DNA of 64,000 bases from Alteromonas sp. IB21 (GTDB lineage: Bacteria; Pseudomonadota; Gammaproteobacteria; Enterobacterales; Alteromonadaceae): contig NZ_JAEFCD010000004.1 of assembly GCF_016405965.1 (NCBI RefSeq), forward strand, positions 1-64,000. The letters are read 5' to 3'. Of the stretch, positions 9,310 through 17,450 are shown piece after piece. A model generated the notes under the pieces. The model was not told the DNA's origin. It did no database searches and saw only the letters and a program-made list of their open reading frames with translations. The stretch's first letter is position 1. Each line of letters starts with the position of its first letter. Position numbers and translations under genes: made by a program.

Positions 9310-10296
9310 ATGAGTACACCAATAAAAATAGCAATAACACCGGGGGAACCCGCAGGTATCGGGCCAGATTTAATCATTAAACTGGCCCGGGAAGCATGGC
9401 AAGCACAGCTTGTCGTATTTGCTGATAGAGAGATGCTTGAAGCGCGGGCAAGCGCGTTAGGCCTGCCCCTCACGCTTATCGATTACGATGCCAATAACCC
9501 GCAGATTCAACCTGCGGGTTCCTTGTTTATTAAGCAAATTGATAAGTCGGTCGACGTTATACCGGGCAAGCTTGATAGCGAAAACGGTTTGTACGTGGTA
9601 GAAACGCTGCGCCAAGCTTGTCAGGCTAATATAGACGGCGATTTTGACGCGGTTGTTACCGGTCCCGTTCACAAAGGCATTATCAACAAAGCGGGTGTAT
9701 CGTTTAGCGGCCATACCGAGTTCTTTGCATATCAATCTAATACGATTGACGTGGTGATGCTACTAGCCACTGAAGGCTTGAACGTTGCGCTTGCAACGAC
9801 ACATATTCCTCTAGAATACGTAGCAAAAGCCATAACTCGAGACCGTCTATATAAAGTCATCCATATCATCAATACCGACTTAAAACTTAAGTTTGGTATT
9901 AAAGAGCCCCACATTTACGTGTGCGGTCTAAACCCGCATGCTGGAGAAGATGGGCATATTGGCACTGAAGAAATTCATACTATTATTCCTGCGCTTGATG
10001 AGCTTAGGGAAGAAGGTCTAAAAATAACGGGGCCTTTACCGGCCGACACCATCTTTCAACCTAAATACTTAGAACAGGCCGACGTTGTGCTTGCGATGTA
10101 TCACGACCAGGGCCTTCCCGTGTTAAAATATAAAGGTTTTGGGGCATCTGTGAACATAACACTAGGATTACCCTTTATTCGCACTTCGGTCGACCACGGC
10201 ACTGCGCTAGACTTAGCGGGTACGGGCGAGGCCGACGCCGGCAGTTTTAGAAAAGCATTGGAAAAAGCCATTGAGCTTGCATATCATCAACAATGA
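9310..10296 (+). CDS. pdxA: 4-hydroxythreonine-4-phosphate dehydrogenase PdxA
   Basis: PdxA oxidises 4-phosphohydroxy-L-threonine with NAD(P); the product decarboxylates and enters pyridoxal 5'-phosphate synthesis. The 328-residue length is typical. Family motifs are visible: [12 protein letters not shown] at the N-terminus, metal-binding histidines in [15 protein letters not shown] and [12 protein letters not shown], and the C-terminal [16 protein letters not shown]. It follows surA by 13 bp with no strong Shine-Dalgarno. It overlaps rsmA by four bases (ATGA), so translation is coupled. Confidence 0.97.
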   Translation: MSTPIKIAITPGEPAGIGPDLIIKLAREAWQAQLVVFADREMLEARASALGLPLTLIDYDANNPQIQPAGSLFIKQIDKSVDVIPGKLDSENGLYVVETLRQACQANIDGDFDAVVTGPVHKGIINKAGVSFSGHTEFFAYQSNTIDVVMLLATEGLNVALATTHIPLEYVAKAITRDRLYKVIHIINTDLKLKFGIKEPHIYVCGLNPHAGEDGHIGTEEIHTIIPALDELREEGLKITGPLPADTIFQPKYLEQADVVLAMYHDQGLPVLKYKGFGASVNITLGLPFIRTSVDHGTALDLAGTGEADAGSFRKALEKAIELAYHQQ

Positions 10297-11120
10297 GTAA
10301 AACACATTTAGGCCACACGGCCAGAAAGCGCTTTGGGCAGAATTTCCTACACGATGAATACGTAATAGGAAAAATTGTCGCCGCAATCGCGCCTAAAAAC
10401 GAACAAAACTTGGTAGAGATAGGGCCTGGCTTAGGTGCCTTAACAGACCCAGTTTGTGAAGAAGTCGACGCGCTAACGGTTATTGAGTTAGACCGTGACT
10501 TAGCAAAACGCTTACGCCACCATCCGTTCAACGGCGATAAGCTTACCGTCATAGAACAAGACGCGATGACCATGGACTTTGGTTCGTTGGCAAAAGAAAT
10601 GCCGGTAAAAGGCAAAAAACTTCGCGTGTTTGGCAACTTGCCTTATAACATTTCAACGCCGCTGATGTTCCACCTTTTTGACCACGCTCACTGCATTGAA
10701 GACATGCATTTTATGCTACAAAAAGAAGTGGTTAATCGTCTGGCAGCAGGGCCCGGGTCGAAAAATTACGGCAGGCTTTCAGTCATGGCGCAATACTATT
10801 GTCATGTTATTCCCGTACTGAATGTGCCACCAGGCGCCTTTAAGCCACCACCAAAAGTCGACTCGGCTGTAGTGAAGCTTGTGCCACACCAATCCCCCCC
10901 TGTAGACGTTGAGTCAGTGAACACGCTCGAACGTGTTTGCGCGCAAGCCTTCAATCAGCGTCGCAAAACCATACGCAACTCACTTAAAGACTGTTTAAGT
11001 GAAGATGAAATTCGTGAACTAGGTCTCGACCCTACGTGTCGTGCTGAAGTTTTATCACTCAACGATTTTGCTAAGCTGGCTAATGCCGTAACGGCAAAAG
11101 AGAGTCAACAAGAGCAATAG
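10293..11120 (+). CDS. rsmA: 16S rRNA dimethyladenosine transferase RsmA (KsgA)
   Basis: RsmA dimethylates two adjacent adenosines (1518 and 1519, E. coli numbering) in the 3' hairpin of 16S rRNA late in 30S assembly. The 275-residue protein has the family start [11 protein letters not shown], the SAM-binding motif [10 protein letters not shown], the acidic [10 protein letters not shown] and the catalytic [10 protein letters not shown]-terminal helical domain carries [12 protein letters not shown]. The four-base overlap with pdxA matches the E. coli arrangement. Confidence 0.97.
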   Translation: MSKTHLGHTARKRFGQNFLHDEYVIGKIVAAIAPKNEQNLVEIGPGLGALTDPVCEEVDALTVIELDRDLAKRLRHHPFNGDKLTVIEQDAMTMDFGSLAKEMPVKGKKLRVFGNLPYNISTPLMFHLFDHAHCIEDMHFMLQKEVVNRLAAGPGSKNYGRLSVMAQYYCHVIPVLNVPPGAFKPPPKVDSAVVKLVPHQSPPVDVESVNTLERVCAQAFNQRRKTIRNSLKDCLSEDEIRELGLDPTCRAEVLSLNDFAKLANAVTAKESQQEQ

Positions 11121-11128
11121 CCCCATTC

Positions 11129-11503
11129 ATGGATGTACTTGATATTAAGGTGCGGGTTAAAACCCGCCACCTCCCGGAACACCTTCCGTCCGATTCAAAG
11201 CAGTTCGCCTTTGCGTACCACATCACTATTGAGAACAATAGCGATAAAACCGTGCAACTTATTAATCGCTATTGGAAAATCACTGACGCAAACGGCAAAA
11301 CGTCGGAAGTACAAGGCGCAGGTGTCGTGGGGAAACAACCCATATTGAAAGCTGGCGAGCAATTTGATTACACAAGCGGCGCAGTCATTGACACACCCGT
11401 GGGTAATATGGAAGGCTATTATGAAATGGAATTGGAAGACGGCGAGCGTTTTCGGGTTCCTATTAATGTATTTCGTTTAGCCATTCCTAGTATTCTCCAT
11501 TAA
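11129..11503 (+). CDS. apaG: ApaG domain protein
   Basis: ApaG is a small beta-sandwich protein of the fibronectin-III type linked to Co2+/Mg2+ homeostasis; its biochemical role is still unsettled. The 124-residue length is standard. Motifs include FAYHITIENNSDKTVQL, RYWKITDANG, the glycine-rich GAGVVGKQPIL and the C-terminal GYYEMELEDGERFRVPI. It starts 8 bp after rsmA and ends 7 bp before apaH, inside the operon. Confidence 0.95.
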   Translation: MDVLDIKVRVKTRHLPEHLPSDSKQFAFAYHITIENNSDKTVQLINRYWKITDANGKTSEVQGAGVVGKQPILKAGEQFDYTSGAVIDTPVGNMEGYYEMELEDGERFRVPINVFRLAIPSILH

Positions 11504-11510
11504 GGATTTT

Positions 11511-12338
11511 ATGTCTCAAGGTAATACTTACGTCGTTGGCGATATTCAAGGCTGCTATGACGGTCTGCGTCGCGTTCTAGACAAAGTTAACTTTGATGAG
11601 GTTAACGATAGACTTTTTGCTGTGGGTGATTTGGTTGCTCGTGGAGAAGACTCCCTGAGCACGCTCCGGTTTTTGAAATCTCTCAGTAACAATTTTCAGA
11701 GTGTGTTGGGGAATCACGATTTACACCTACTGTCTGTGGTTAACGGTATACGCAAAGCCAAAAAGTCAGATAAGTTAGCACCTTTGCTTAACGCTTCTGA
11801 TTTAAGCGACCTTGTTGACTGGCTTCGAAAGTTCCCACTGGCGATGAAAATAGACCACCGCTCGGTTATGATCCACGCCGGACTTTATCCTCAATGGTCT
11901 ATTGAACAAAGCCTATCTCTTAGCGATGAAGTAAGCACAATTTTAAGGTCTGATACCTATGCTGATTTTTTGGGTCGCATGTACGGTAATACACCCGATA
12001 AATGGTCTGAGAATTTAAAAGGTGAAGAACGTCTTCGCTTTATCGTAAATGCATGCACCCGAATGCGCTTCGTTTACGATGATGGCACACTTGACTTTGA
12101 TAATAAGTCCCACCCTAGCGCTGTGTCTCATAGTACAAGCAATATAATCATGCCTTGGTTCAAGCGAAAAAACACCCAACTTTCATCTGAACAGCGGGTT
12201 GTTTTTGGGCATTGGGCTGCGCTTTCTGGCCAAACCAACAGTCTGCAATTTATAGGGCTGGATACGGGGTTTGTTTGGGGTCAAAGCATGACTTTGCTTA
12301 ACTTAAGAAATTCATCCCTCGTTGCTATAGACGCTTAA
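11511..12338 (+). CDS. apaH: symmetrical bis(5'-nucleosyl)-tetraphosphatase ApaH
   Basis: ApaH splits Ap4A into two ADP, and in E. coli also removes Np4 RNA caps. The 275-residue protein shows the phosphoesterase metal motifs in order: GDIQGCYDGL, GDLVARGEDS, GNHDLHLL, an IHAG loop and a late FGHWAALSG. The GNHD motif is intact, so it should be active. It is preceded by AAGGA at good spacing and ends the operon. In E. coli folA lies near this operon; here a chemoreceptor gene follows instead. Confidence 0.96.
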   Translation: MSQGNTYVVGDIQGCYDGLRRVLDKVNFDEVNDRLFAVGDLVARGEDSLSTLRFLKSLSNNFQSVLGNHDLHLLSVVNGIRKAKKSDKLAPLLNASDLSDLVDWLRKFPLAMKIDHRSVMIHAGLYPQWSIEQSLSLSDEVSTILRSDTYADFLGRMYGNTPDKWSENLKGEERLRFIVNACTRMRFVYDDGTLDFDNKSHPSAVSHSTSNIIMPWFKRKNTQLSSEQRVVFGHWAALSGQTNSLQFIGLDTGFVWGQSMTLLNLRNSSLVAIDA

Positions 12339-12614
12339 CCCCCAGCAACGGTTAAAGGCATCTCCTGACGAGGTGGTTTTAAACCTCACTGGTATTACCA
12401 GTTAGGTTTTACTGATTATTTCCATACTAAGTTGCTAAATAAAATAAACATTAAGTTATTGTAGCCGATACAATTACGTCAGCTTACAACGATGATGTTT
12501 CATTATGTTCTCTGCCCAAAAGTAAACCTACGTGCTTAAGCGCTATATTTTGTTGGCTGAGACGGGTAATATCGTTAGTGAAAAAAAATAAAAAACACTC
12601 ATCCAGGAGTTCCG

Positions 12615-14639
12615 ATGAAAATAACGGTAGCCACACGCGTAATCGGGGGATTTGTCGCGATTAGCGCACTTCTAATCGTCATTAGTGTTGTTTCACTTTA
12701 TAACCTCAATTCAATAGGCTCAGCCACTGAAGAAGTTAACGATGTTGCTCTACCTACGGTAGCGGGCAGTAACGCCCTTAAAGCAAGCTTCCTTAACATG
12801 GGCCGTCTCACCTTTGAAAGCTACATTGAAGAGAGTTTAAATGAGTTGAAAGACAAACGAAGCGCTTTCAACTCAGCCAAAGATACCTTCGAAAGTGAGT
12901 ATAAAAAGCTAGCGCAGGCCGTTAATAACGAGCCAGAACTAAAAAATACGCTTAGCTCAGTCCGCGAGTCTTACGAAAGTTATGTTACTAACGTTGAGGC
13001 TTTGTACAAAAACCACCAAATGTATCTTGATTTACGCAACACGATTCAGGACAGATTAGGTGACGCAGAAGACAATGCTGACGACGCATCGACGTATCTT
13101 TTAGACTTTTCAGATTTAGACAGTGTCCAGAGAGATGCTAACCTTCGCCGAGCGGCCGAGGTGGGTGGTCAACTTGAAACCTCATTACTTTCTTTGCTCA
13201 CCGTATCTAATGAATATATTAAAACACAGACATTAGTTCGTTCACAAACCCTAGGGAACGAAGTCGATCTTGTGGTTGAGAAAGTGGTAACTCAGCTCAG
13301 CGACATGATGCAGGCCGCTGGCGGACGCGACGACTCGGGCACACTGGATGATATTAACGATTTAGTTAACAATGCTGTTAATGCTATCAAAGCAAACGAC
13401 GGGGTAATGCAGCTTCACGTAGACAGATTAGAGCGCAGAAACGATGCTGAGAAAGCATTGAACGCGTCAGATGAAAATATTACGCAAGGCGTGGTAGCGC
13501 TAGAAAACCTGCTTACGCTCGCAGATAAAAAAGCATCACATGTAGAAAGCCAAGTAAATAGTGCGATTGCAACGGGTAACACCTTTGTTATTGTAGTGGT
13601 ACTTATCTCTATCGCCGTAGCAGCATTTATCGGTTACATGACAGTACGAGCGATAACACGCCCGCTTTACCGAGTAAACGAACTGCTTACCGTTGCCTCA
13701 TCTGGCGACCTTACACATCGTTTAGATGATTCAGCACAAGACGAATTTGGTCTTCTAGCGCGTAACTGTAATACACTAATCGGGAACCTGAAAGAGCTTA
13801 TCACTGCGATTAACGTGCGCGCAGAGCAGTTGGCTGCAGCGTCAGAACAAACTTCGGCAGTTACGGCACAAACCACTCATTCGATTCAAGATCAAAAATC
13901 TCAAATTGGTCAAGTGGCAACGGCAACAACAGAAATGCACTCAACATCACAGTTGGTAGTGCAAAACGCTGAAGATACGCTTAGTCAAATTCGCCATGCG
14001 GATGCTGAAGCAGAAAATGTTCGTAAGATCTCTCTTGAGAATAAGAACACGATTGAGATCTTATCTCGCGATGTACAAGAAGCCGCTGACGTTATTAATA
14101 AGCTTCACCAAGACAGCGCGAGCATTGGCGGGATCCTTGACGTTATCCGCGGTGTTGCGGACCAGACCAATTTGCTCGCATTAAACGCGGCTATTGAAGC
14201 TGCACGTGCCGGTGAGCAAGGCCGAGGCTTCGCGGTAGTTGCCGATGAGGTAAGAACGCTTGCGAGCCGCACACAACAGTCAACGCAAGAAATCAATGCC
14301 ATGATTGAAGTACTACAAGCTGGGGCTGAGAAAGCGGTAGCAGTAATGAATCAAGGTAAAGAGCAAACTGCAGCCTGTGTTGCGCAAACTGAAAAAGCCA
14401 CCCAGGCACTAGATATCATTACCGATGCGGTTCATAAAGCACATGACGTAAGCTCTCAAATTGAGCAGTCAGCCCGCGAACAGAACACAGTATCTCAAGA
14501 AATCAGTGAAAAGCTTGAAACCATTGTAGGTATCGCTGAAGAGACAACAGCGGGGGCACAGCAAACGTCTGAGTCTAGCCATGAAGTGGCTCGTCTTGCT
14601 GAAGAGCTACAGCAATCTATCAGACAGTTTAAAGTGTAA
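12615..14639 (+). CDS. methyl-accepting chemotaxis protein
   Basis: This transmembrane chemoreceptor signals through CheW/CheA to the flagellar motor. The 674 residues contain a first membrane helix (about 8-30), a large helical periplasmic sensor domain (about 30-320), a second helix (about 321-343), HAMP (about 344-396) and the cytoplasmic coiled coil. The highly conserved hairpin tip [19 protein letters not shown] lies near residue 515. The helical ligand domain hints at an HBM or long four-helix sensor, but the ligand is unknown. There is no C-terminal CheR-binding pentapeptide. It has a good Shine-Dalgarno (AGGAG) and its own terminator, so it is monocistronic. Confidence 0.95.
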   Translation: MKITVATRVIGGFVAISALLIVISVVSLYNLNSIGSATEEVNDVALPTVAGSNALKASFLNMGRLTFESYIEESLNELKDKRSAFNSAKDTFESEYKKLAQAVNNEPELKNTLSSVRESYESYVTNVEALYKNHQMYLDLRNTIQDRLGDAEDNADDASTYLLDFSDLDSVQRDANLRRAAEVGGQLETSLLSLLTVSNEYIKTQTLVRSQTLGNEVDLVVEKVVTQLSDMMQAAGGRDDSGTLDDINDLVNNAVNAIKANDGVMQLHVDRLERRNDAEKALNASDENITQGVVALENLLTLADKKASHVESQVNSAIATGNTFVIVVVLISIAVAAFIGYMTVRAITRPLYRVNELLTVASSGDLTHRLDDSAQDEFGLLARNCNTLIGNLKELITAINVRAEQLAAASEQTSAVTAQTTHSIQDQKSQIGQVATATTEMHSTSQLVVQNAEDTLSQIRHADAEAENVRKISLENKNTIEILSRDVQEAADVINKLHQDSASIGGILDVIRGVADQTNLLALNAAIEAARAGEQGRGFAVVADEVRTLASRTQQSTQEINAMIEVLQAGAEKAVAVMNQGKEQTAACVAQTEKATQALDIITDAVHKAHDVSSQIEQSAREQNTVSQEISEKLETIVGIAEETTAGAQQTSESSHEVARLAEELQQSIRQFKV

Positions 14640-14660
14640 ACGTGCTCAGCAGACTATTTT

Positions 14661-14690
14661 AAAAGGGGCGCTCGCCCCTTTTCTTTTATT
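14661..14690 (+). terminator. rho-independent terminator of the chemoreceptor gene
   Basis: A stem AAAAGGGGCG / CGCCCCTTTT with a two-base centre is followed by further T-rich sequence, 21 bp after the stop codon. Confidence 0.9.
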
Positions 14691-14817
14691 TTTTACTTAC
14701 CGAAACGGCCTTAGCCCCTTAGCGCCACTGCGCCTTATTAGCGATATGGAATACAACTGAGCGCAAACCGATAGAAGCACGTATTAAAAATACGATTGTT
14801 TAACTTTTTTTATCACT

Positions 14818-15444
14818 ATGCCTTTACGTCGAATTTGCCTTATTTCTGTTTTAACCGCTTTTTGGATACCTCATACCATGAGTCACGCTGAACCTTCATA
14901 TTATAAAGAAACAGAAACGCTTTCTTACTCGGTTATCGAAACGCTGTCAGACGATACGGAAATTAGGCACTATGAAGCGTCTATAGGCGTAGAGTCGTCC
15001 GGCAATAAAGATACCGGCGCTTTCAGACTCTTGTTTAATTACATTTCAGGTGAAAACGAAGCGAACACTGATGTATCAATGACATCACCTGTGGAGGTGG
15101 GCAGTAACGCTGCGAAAATTTCGATGACCTCTCCGGTAGAAATATCATCGTCAGATAAGATGATGTTTTTCTTACCAAGTAAATACAATGCTGACAACGC
15201 TCCAGTGCCAACCCATAACGATGTGTCATTAGTCACCGTGCCAGCCAGAACAGTGGCTGCGATTCGATACTCTGGGTTAAATGGTGACGATAAAAAAGAG
15301 GCGTATAAAAATAAACTGCTTAAGACGCTGAGTGATAACAATATCAAGGTTGGCGGAGCACCCAGTTATATGGGATATGACTCCCCTTTTACGCTCCCTT
15401 GGAATAAACGCCATGAGATCATTATTCCTGTCGAAATTGAATAA
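14818..15444 (+). CDS. exported SOUL-family heme-binding-like protein
   Basis: SOUL/HBP22-23 proteins bind heme or related tetrapyrroles, though many bacterial members are uncharacterised. The 208-residue precursor has an N-terminal signal peptide (about 1-24, ending SHA). The SOUL signature follows: an IRHYEA beta strand, repeated MTSPVE motifs, MMFFLPSKY, and the C-terminal MGYDSPFTLPWNKRHEI. The MTSPVE motif appears twice within about 20 residues, which is common in the family. It stands alone between the chemoreceptor and the convergent lysC. Heme binding is inferred from the family only. Confidence 0.9.
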   Translation: MPLRRICLISVLTAFWIPHTMSHAEPSYYKETETLSYSVIETLSDDTEIRHYEASIGVESSGNKDTGAFRLLFNYISGENEANTDVSMTSPVEVGSNAAKISMTSPVEISSSDKMMFFLPSKYNADNAPVPTHNDVSLVTVPARTVAAIRYSGLNGDDKKEAYKNKLLKTLSDNNIKVGGAPSYMGYDSPFTLPWNKRHEIIIPVEIE

Positions 15445-15460
15445 ACCTTGTGTAGTCAGC

Positions 15461-15492
15461 AAAAAAACGGCCGCTTTAATGAGCGGCCGCTG
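15461..15492 (-). terminator. rho-independent terminator of lysC
   Basis: A stem CGGCCGCT / AGCGGCCG with a short loop is followed, on the minus strand, by a run of seven T. It lies between the convergent SOUL and lysC genes and is oriented for lysC, about 27 bp after its stop. Confidence 0.9.
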
Positions 15493-15518
15493 AGACTTAA
15501 TCAATGCAGTTACAGATG

Positions 15519-16868
15519 TTATTCAAATAGGGTCGTGTGAAGCTTACGAACAATCACGTCGCTATCTGTTTCATTCACTAAGAACGACAGGTTATGTGGG
15601 TTCGCACCAAAGCAAATCATACGCAGGTTGAAGTCTGATACGGCAGAGAGGATCTTGCTTGAAACGCCTACTGCCGTTTGCATGTTGTTACCTACAACGG
15701 TAACAAGGTCGTAGCCTTTTTCCACTTTCACATCACAGATAGTTTCAAGTTCAGCAATGGTCTCTTTATTCAGACGCTGAGCCACAGAGTTCGCAGGGTT
15801 ATCTAGCGTGAACGATACCGAGATTTCAGACGTTGTCACCAAATCAACACTCAGCTTGTGCTTAGCGATAATCGCGAACACCTGCTGTAAGAAGCCCTGC
15901 GCGTACATCATCTTGGGCGTTTTAACCGTTACCATTACCTGTTCTTTGCGGCGTGTGATAGCGCGATACGGTGGCTCGTGCTTACAGTCACGCACAATCC
16001 ATGTACCGCCCTTTTCAGGCTCTTTGCTTGACCCTACAAACACTTTAATATCTTTGCGAAGCGCGGGCTCCATAGTTGCTGGGTGGAGAACCTTGGCGCC
16101 AAAAGTCGCCATTTCAGCCGCTTCTTCAAAACTGAGCTCTGGAAGAGGATGCGCCGCAGGCGTGATCCGCGGGTCAGTTGTGTACACCCCGGTTACGTCG
16201 GTCCAAATTTCACAGGACTCGGCATCAAGCGCTTCTGCAAGCAGTGCTGCCGTAAAATCAGACCCGCCTCGACCTAACGTTGTCGTGCGGCCTTGTTCAT
16301 CTGCGCCGACGAAGCCTTGTGTAACGACAATGGCGTTCTCAATTTCAGGTGCAAGCAATTGTTTAGAAAGCTTTTCGATTTCTTCAATTTGTGGGGCGCC
16401 TTCTCCATATTCACTGTCCGTGCGTAGCACCTTACGTACGTCGAAGTTCATAGTCTTAACGCCCTGCTCTGCAAGCACTGATGAGAACATCAGCGATGAC
16501 ATACGCTCACCCATTGAAAGCAGTTGATCTTTCAAGTCGTCCCGGTGAAGAATTTCTTCATGAAAGGCTAAGCTTCGCATTTCATCCAACAAGTCATTGA
16601 GTTTTGGCTCAACGGCGTCCTTGTCTTTCAACTTGTTGAGGATAGCCAGCTCAATATTGGTTATTGCCTGACAGGTCTCTTCAATTTGCTGTTGCGTCAT
16701 AGGTGTGTGCGCTAGGCTTACTAGATGATTGGTTACACCAGCGGCAGCGCTCACGACCACAATGCGCGTTTTGTCATTACCGGCAACAATTCGGGCGCAG
16801 TTTTGCATTACTTCGTAATTCGCAACGCTAGTTCCACCGAACTTAGCTATCGATAAGGCATTTGTCAC
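15519..16868 (-). CDS. lysC: lysine-sensitive aspartokinase III
   Basis: LysC phosphorylates aspartate, the first step towards lysine, threonine, methionine and diaminopimelate. The 449-residue monofunctional length matches LysC-type aspartokinase III. The kinase domain begins IAKFGGTSVA and has GRGGSDFTAAL and the EIWTDVTGVYTTDPR loop. Two ACT regulatory domains occupy about 300-449 (VTVKTPKMMYAQGFL, VTVVGNN). The start is GTG with GGAG ten bases upstream. Only 60 bp separate it from the upstream DUF192 gene, leaving no room for a lysine riboswitch like the one before E. coli lysC. Control is therefore probably allosteric or from another promoter. Confidence 0.95.
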   Translation of the reverse strand: MTNALSIAKFGGTSVANYEVMQNCARIVAGNDKTRIVVVSAAAGVTNHLVSLAHTPMTQQQIEETCQAITNIELAILNKLKDKDAVEPKLNDLLDEMRSLAFHEEILHRDDLKDQLLSMGERMSSLMFSSVLAEQGVKTMNFDVRKVLRTDSEYGEGAPQIEEIEKLSKQLLAPEIENAIVVTQGFVGADEQGRTTTLGRGGSDFTAALLAEALDAESCEIWTDVTGVYTTDPRITPAAHPLPELSFEEAAEMATFGAKVLHPATMEPALRKDIKVFVGSSKEPEKGGTWIVRDCKHEPPYRAITRRKEQVMVTVKTPKMMYAQGFLQQVFAIIAKHKLSVDLVTTSEISVSFTLDNPANSVAQRLNKETIAELETICDVKVEKGYDLVTVVGNNMQTAVGVSSKILSAVSDFNLRMICFGANPHNLSFLVNETDSDVIVRKLHTTLFE

Positions 16869-16928
16869 TATATTTAACTCCAGAATAAAACTAGCATTTT
16901 ACTAGCACTAACCGCGCGCTCTGCGCAG

Positions 16929-17378
16929 TTAATCAATCGTTATTTGGTCGCCTACTTTTATATTATTCTCGGCAAACCACCCTTGGTTCATTTCCAACGC
17001 GTAAAGTACCTCTTTCGATGATCCGATCGACTCCAAGCTGTGGGGAGTGAGAGGTTTTATATCCGTTATTACGCCATTTCTGTCGATAAATGCTACGTCT
17101 AGGGGAACAAAGGTATTTTTCATCCACATGCCCGCAAATTTGGGGCTAGAAAACTTGAAAAACATACCGCAATCTTCGCACAACGTTTTGCGAAACATTA
17201 GACCCTGCGCCCGCTGCTCAAAGGTTTTGGCATACTCAACTTCATAGTGCTTGCCGCCTATCTTCAGTTTAATGGCATTGAATTCCACTGAATTTAGCGA
17301 GGCAACAGGATCAACCTGCGCTTTTGCACAGCCTAAGGTTAATACAAGTACAGCAACAATAAAGAAAGATTTTCCCAT
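16929..17378 (-). CDS. exported DUF192 family protein
   Basis: DUF192 proteins are small compact beta proteins of unknown function, often exported. I start at MGKSFFIVAVLVL because an AAGGAA Shine-Dalgarno precedes it. The longer frame begins inside the acnB terminator. The 149-residue precursor has a hydrophobic signal with a possible weak lipobox (TLGC). Conserved family segments follow: AQGLMFRKTL, GMWMKNTFVPLDVAFID and a hydrophobic NQGWFAENNIKVGD end. It has an extra Cys pair (CEDC). It lies just upstream of lysC and is probably co-transcribed, but no functional link is evident. Confidence 0.88.
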   Translation of the reverse strand: MGKSFFIVAVLVLTLGCAKAQVDPVASLNSVEFNAIKLKIGGKHYEVEYAKTFEQRAQGLMFRKTLCEDCGMFFKFSSPKFAGMWMKNTFVPLDVAFIDRNGVITDIKPLTPHSLESIGSSKEVLYALEMNQGWFAENNIKVGDQITID

Positions 17379-17397
17379 TAGACATTCCTTTTCGCCA

Positions 17398-17433
17398 TAA
17401 AAAAAGCCGGTCACCACGAAGGCAACCGGCTTT
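17398..17433 (-). terminator. rho-independent terminator of acnB
   Basis: A stem AAGCCGGT / ACCGGCTT with a 13-base loop is followed on the minus strand by a T run. It lies 18 bp after the acnB stop and just before the DUF192 start, which argues against a longer DUF192 protein. Confidence 0.85.
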
Positions 17434-17450
17434 GTAGTTTATACACTATT

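Noticed and set aside
12353..12415. Terminator after apaH
   Set aside because: Short imperfect stems (ACTGGT / ACCAGT and GAGGT / ACCTC) occur, but without a T run. They are too weak to call.
15808..16527. Long (239-codon) plus-strand frame inside lysC
   Set aside because: Antisense shadow of lysC: serine-rich, no domain, while the lysC frame is fully conserved.
16869..16928. Lysine riboswitch before lysC
   Set aside because: Only 60 bp are available, with no long structured leader visible.
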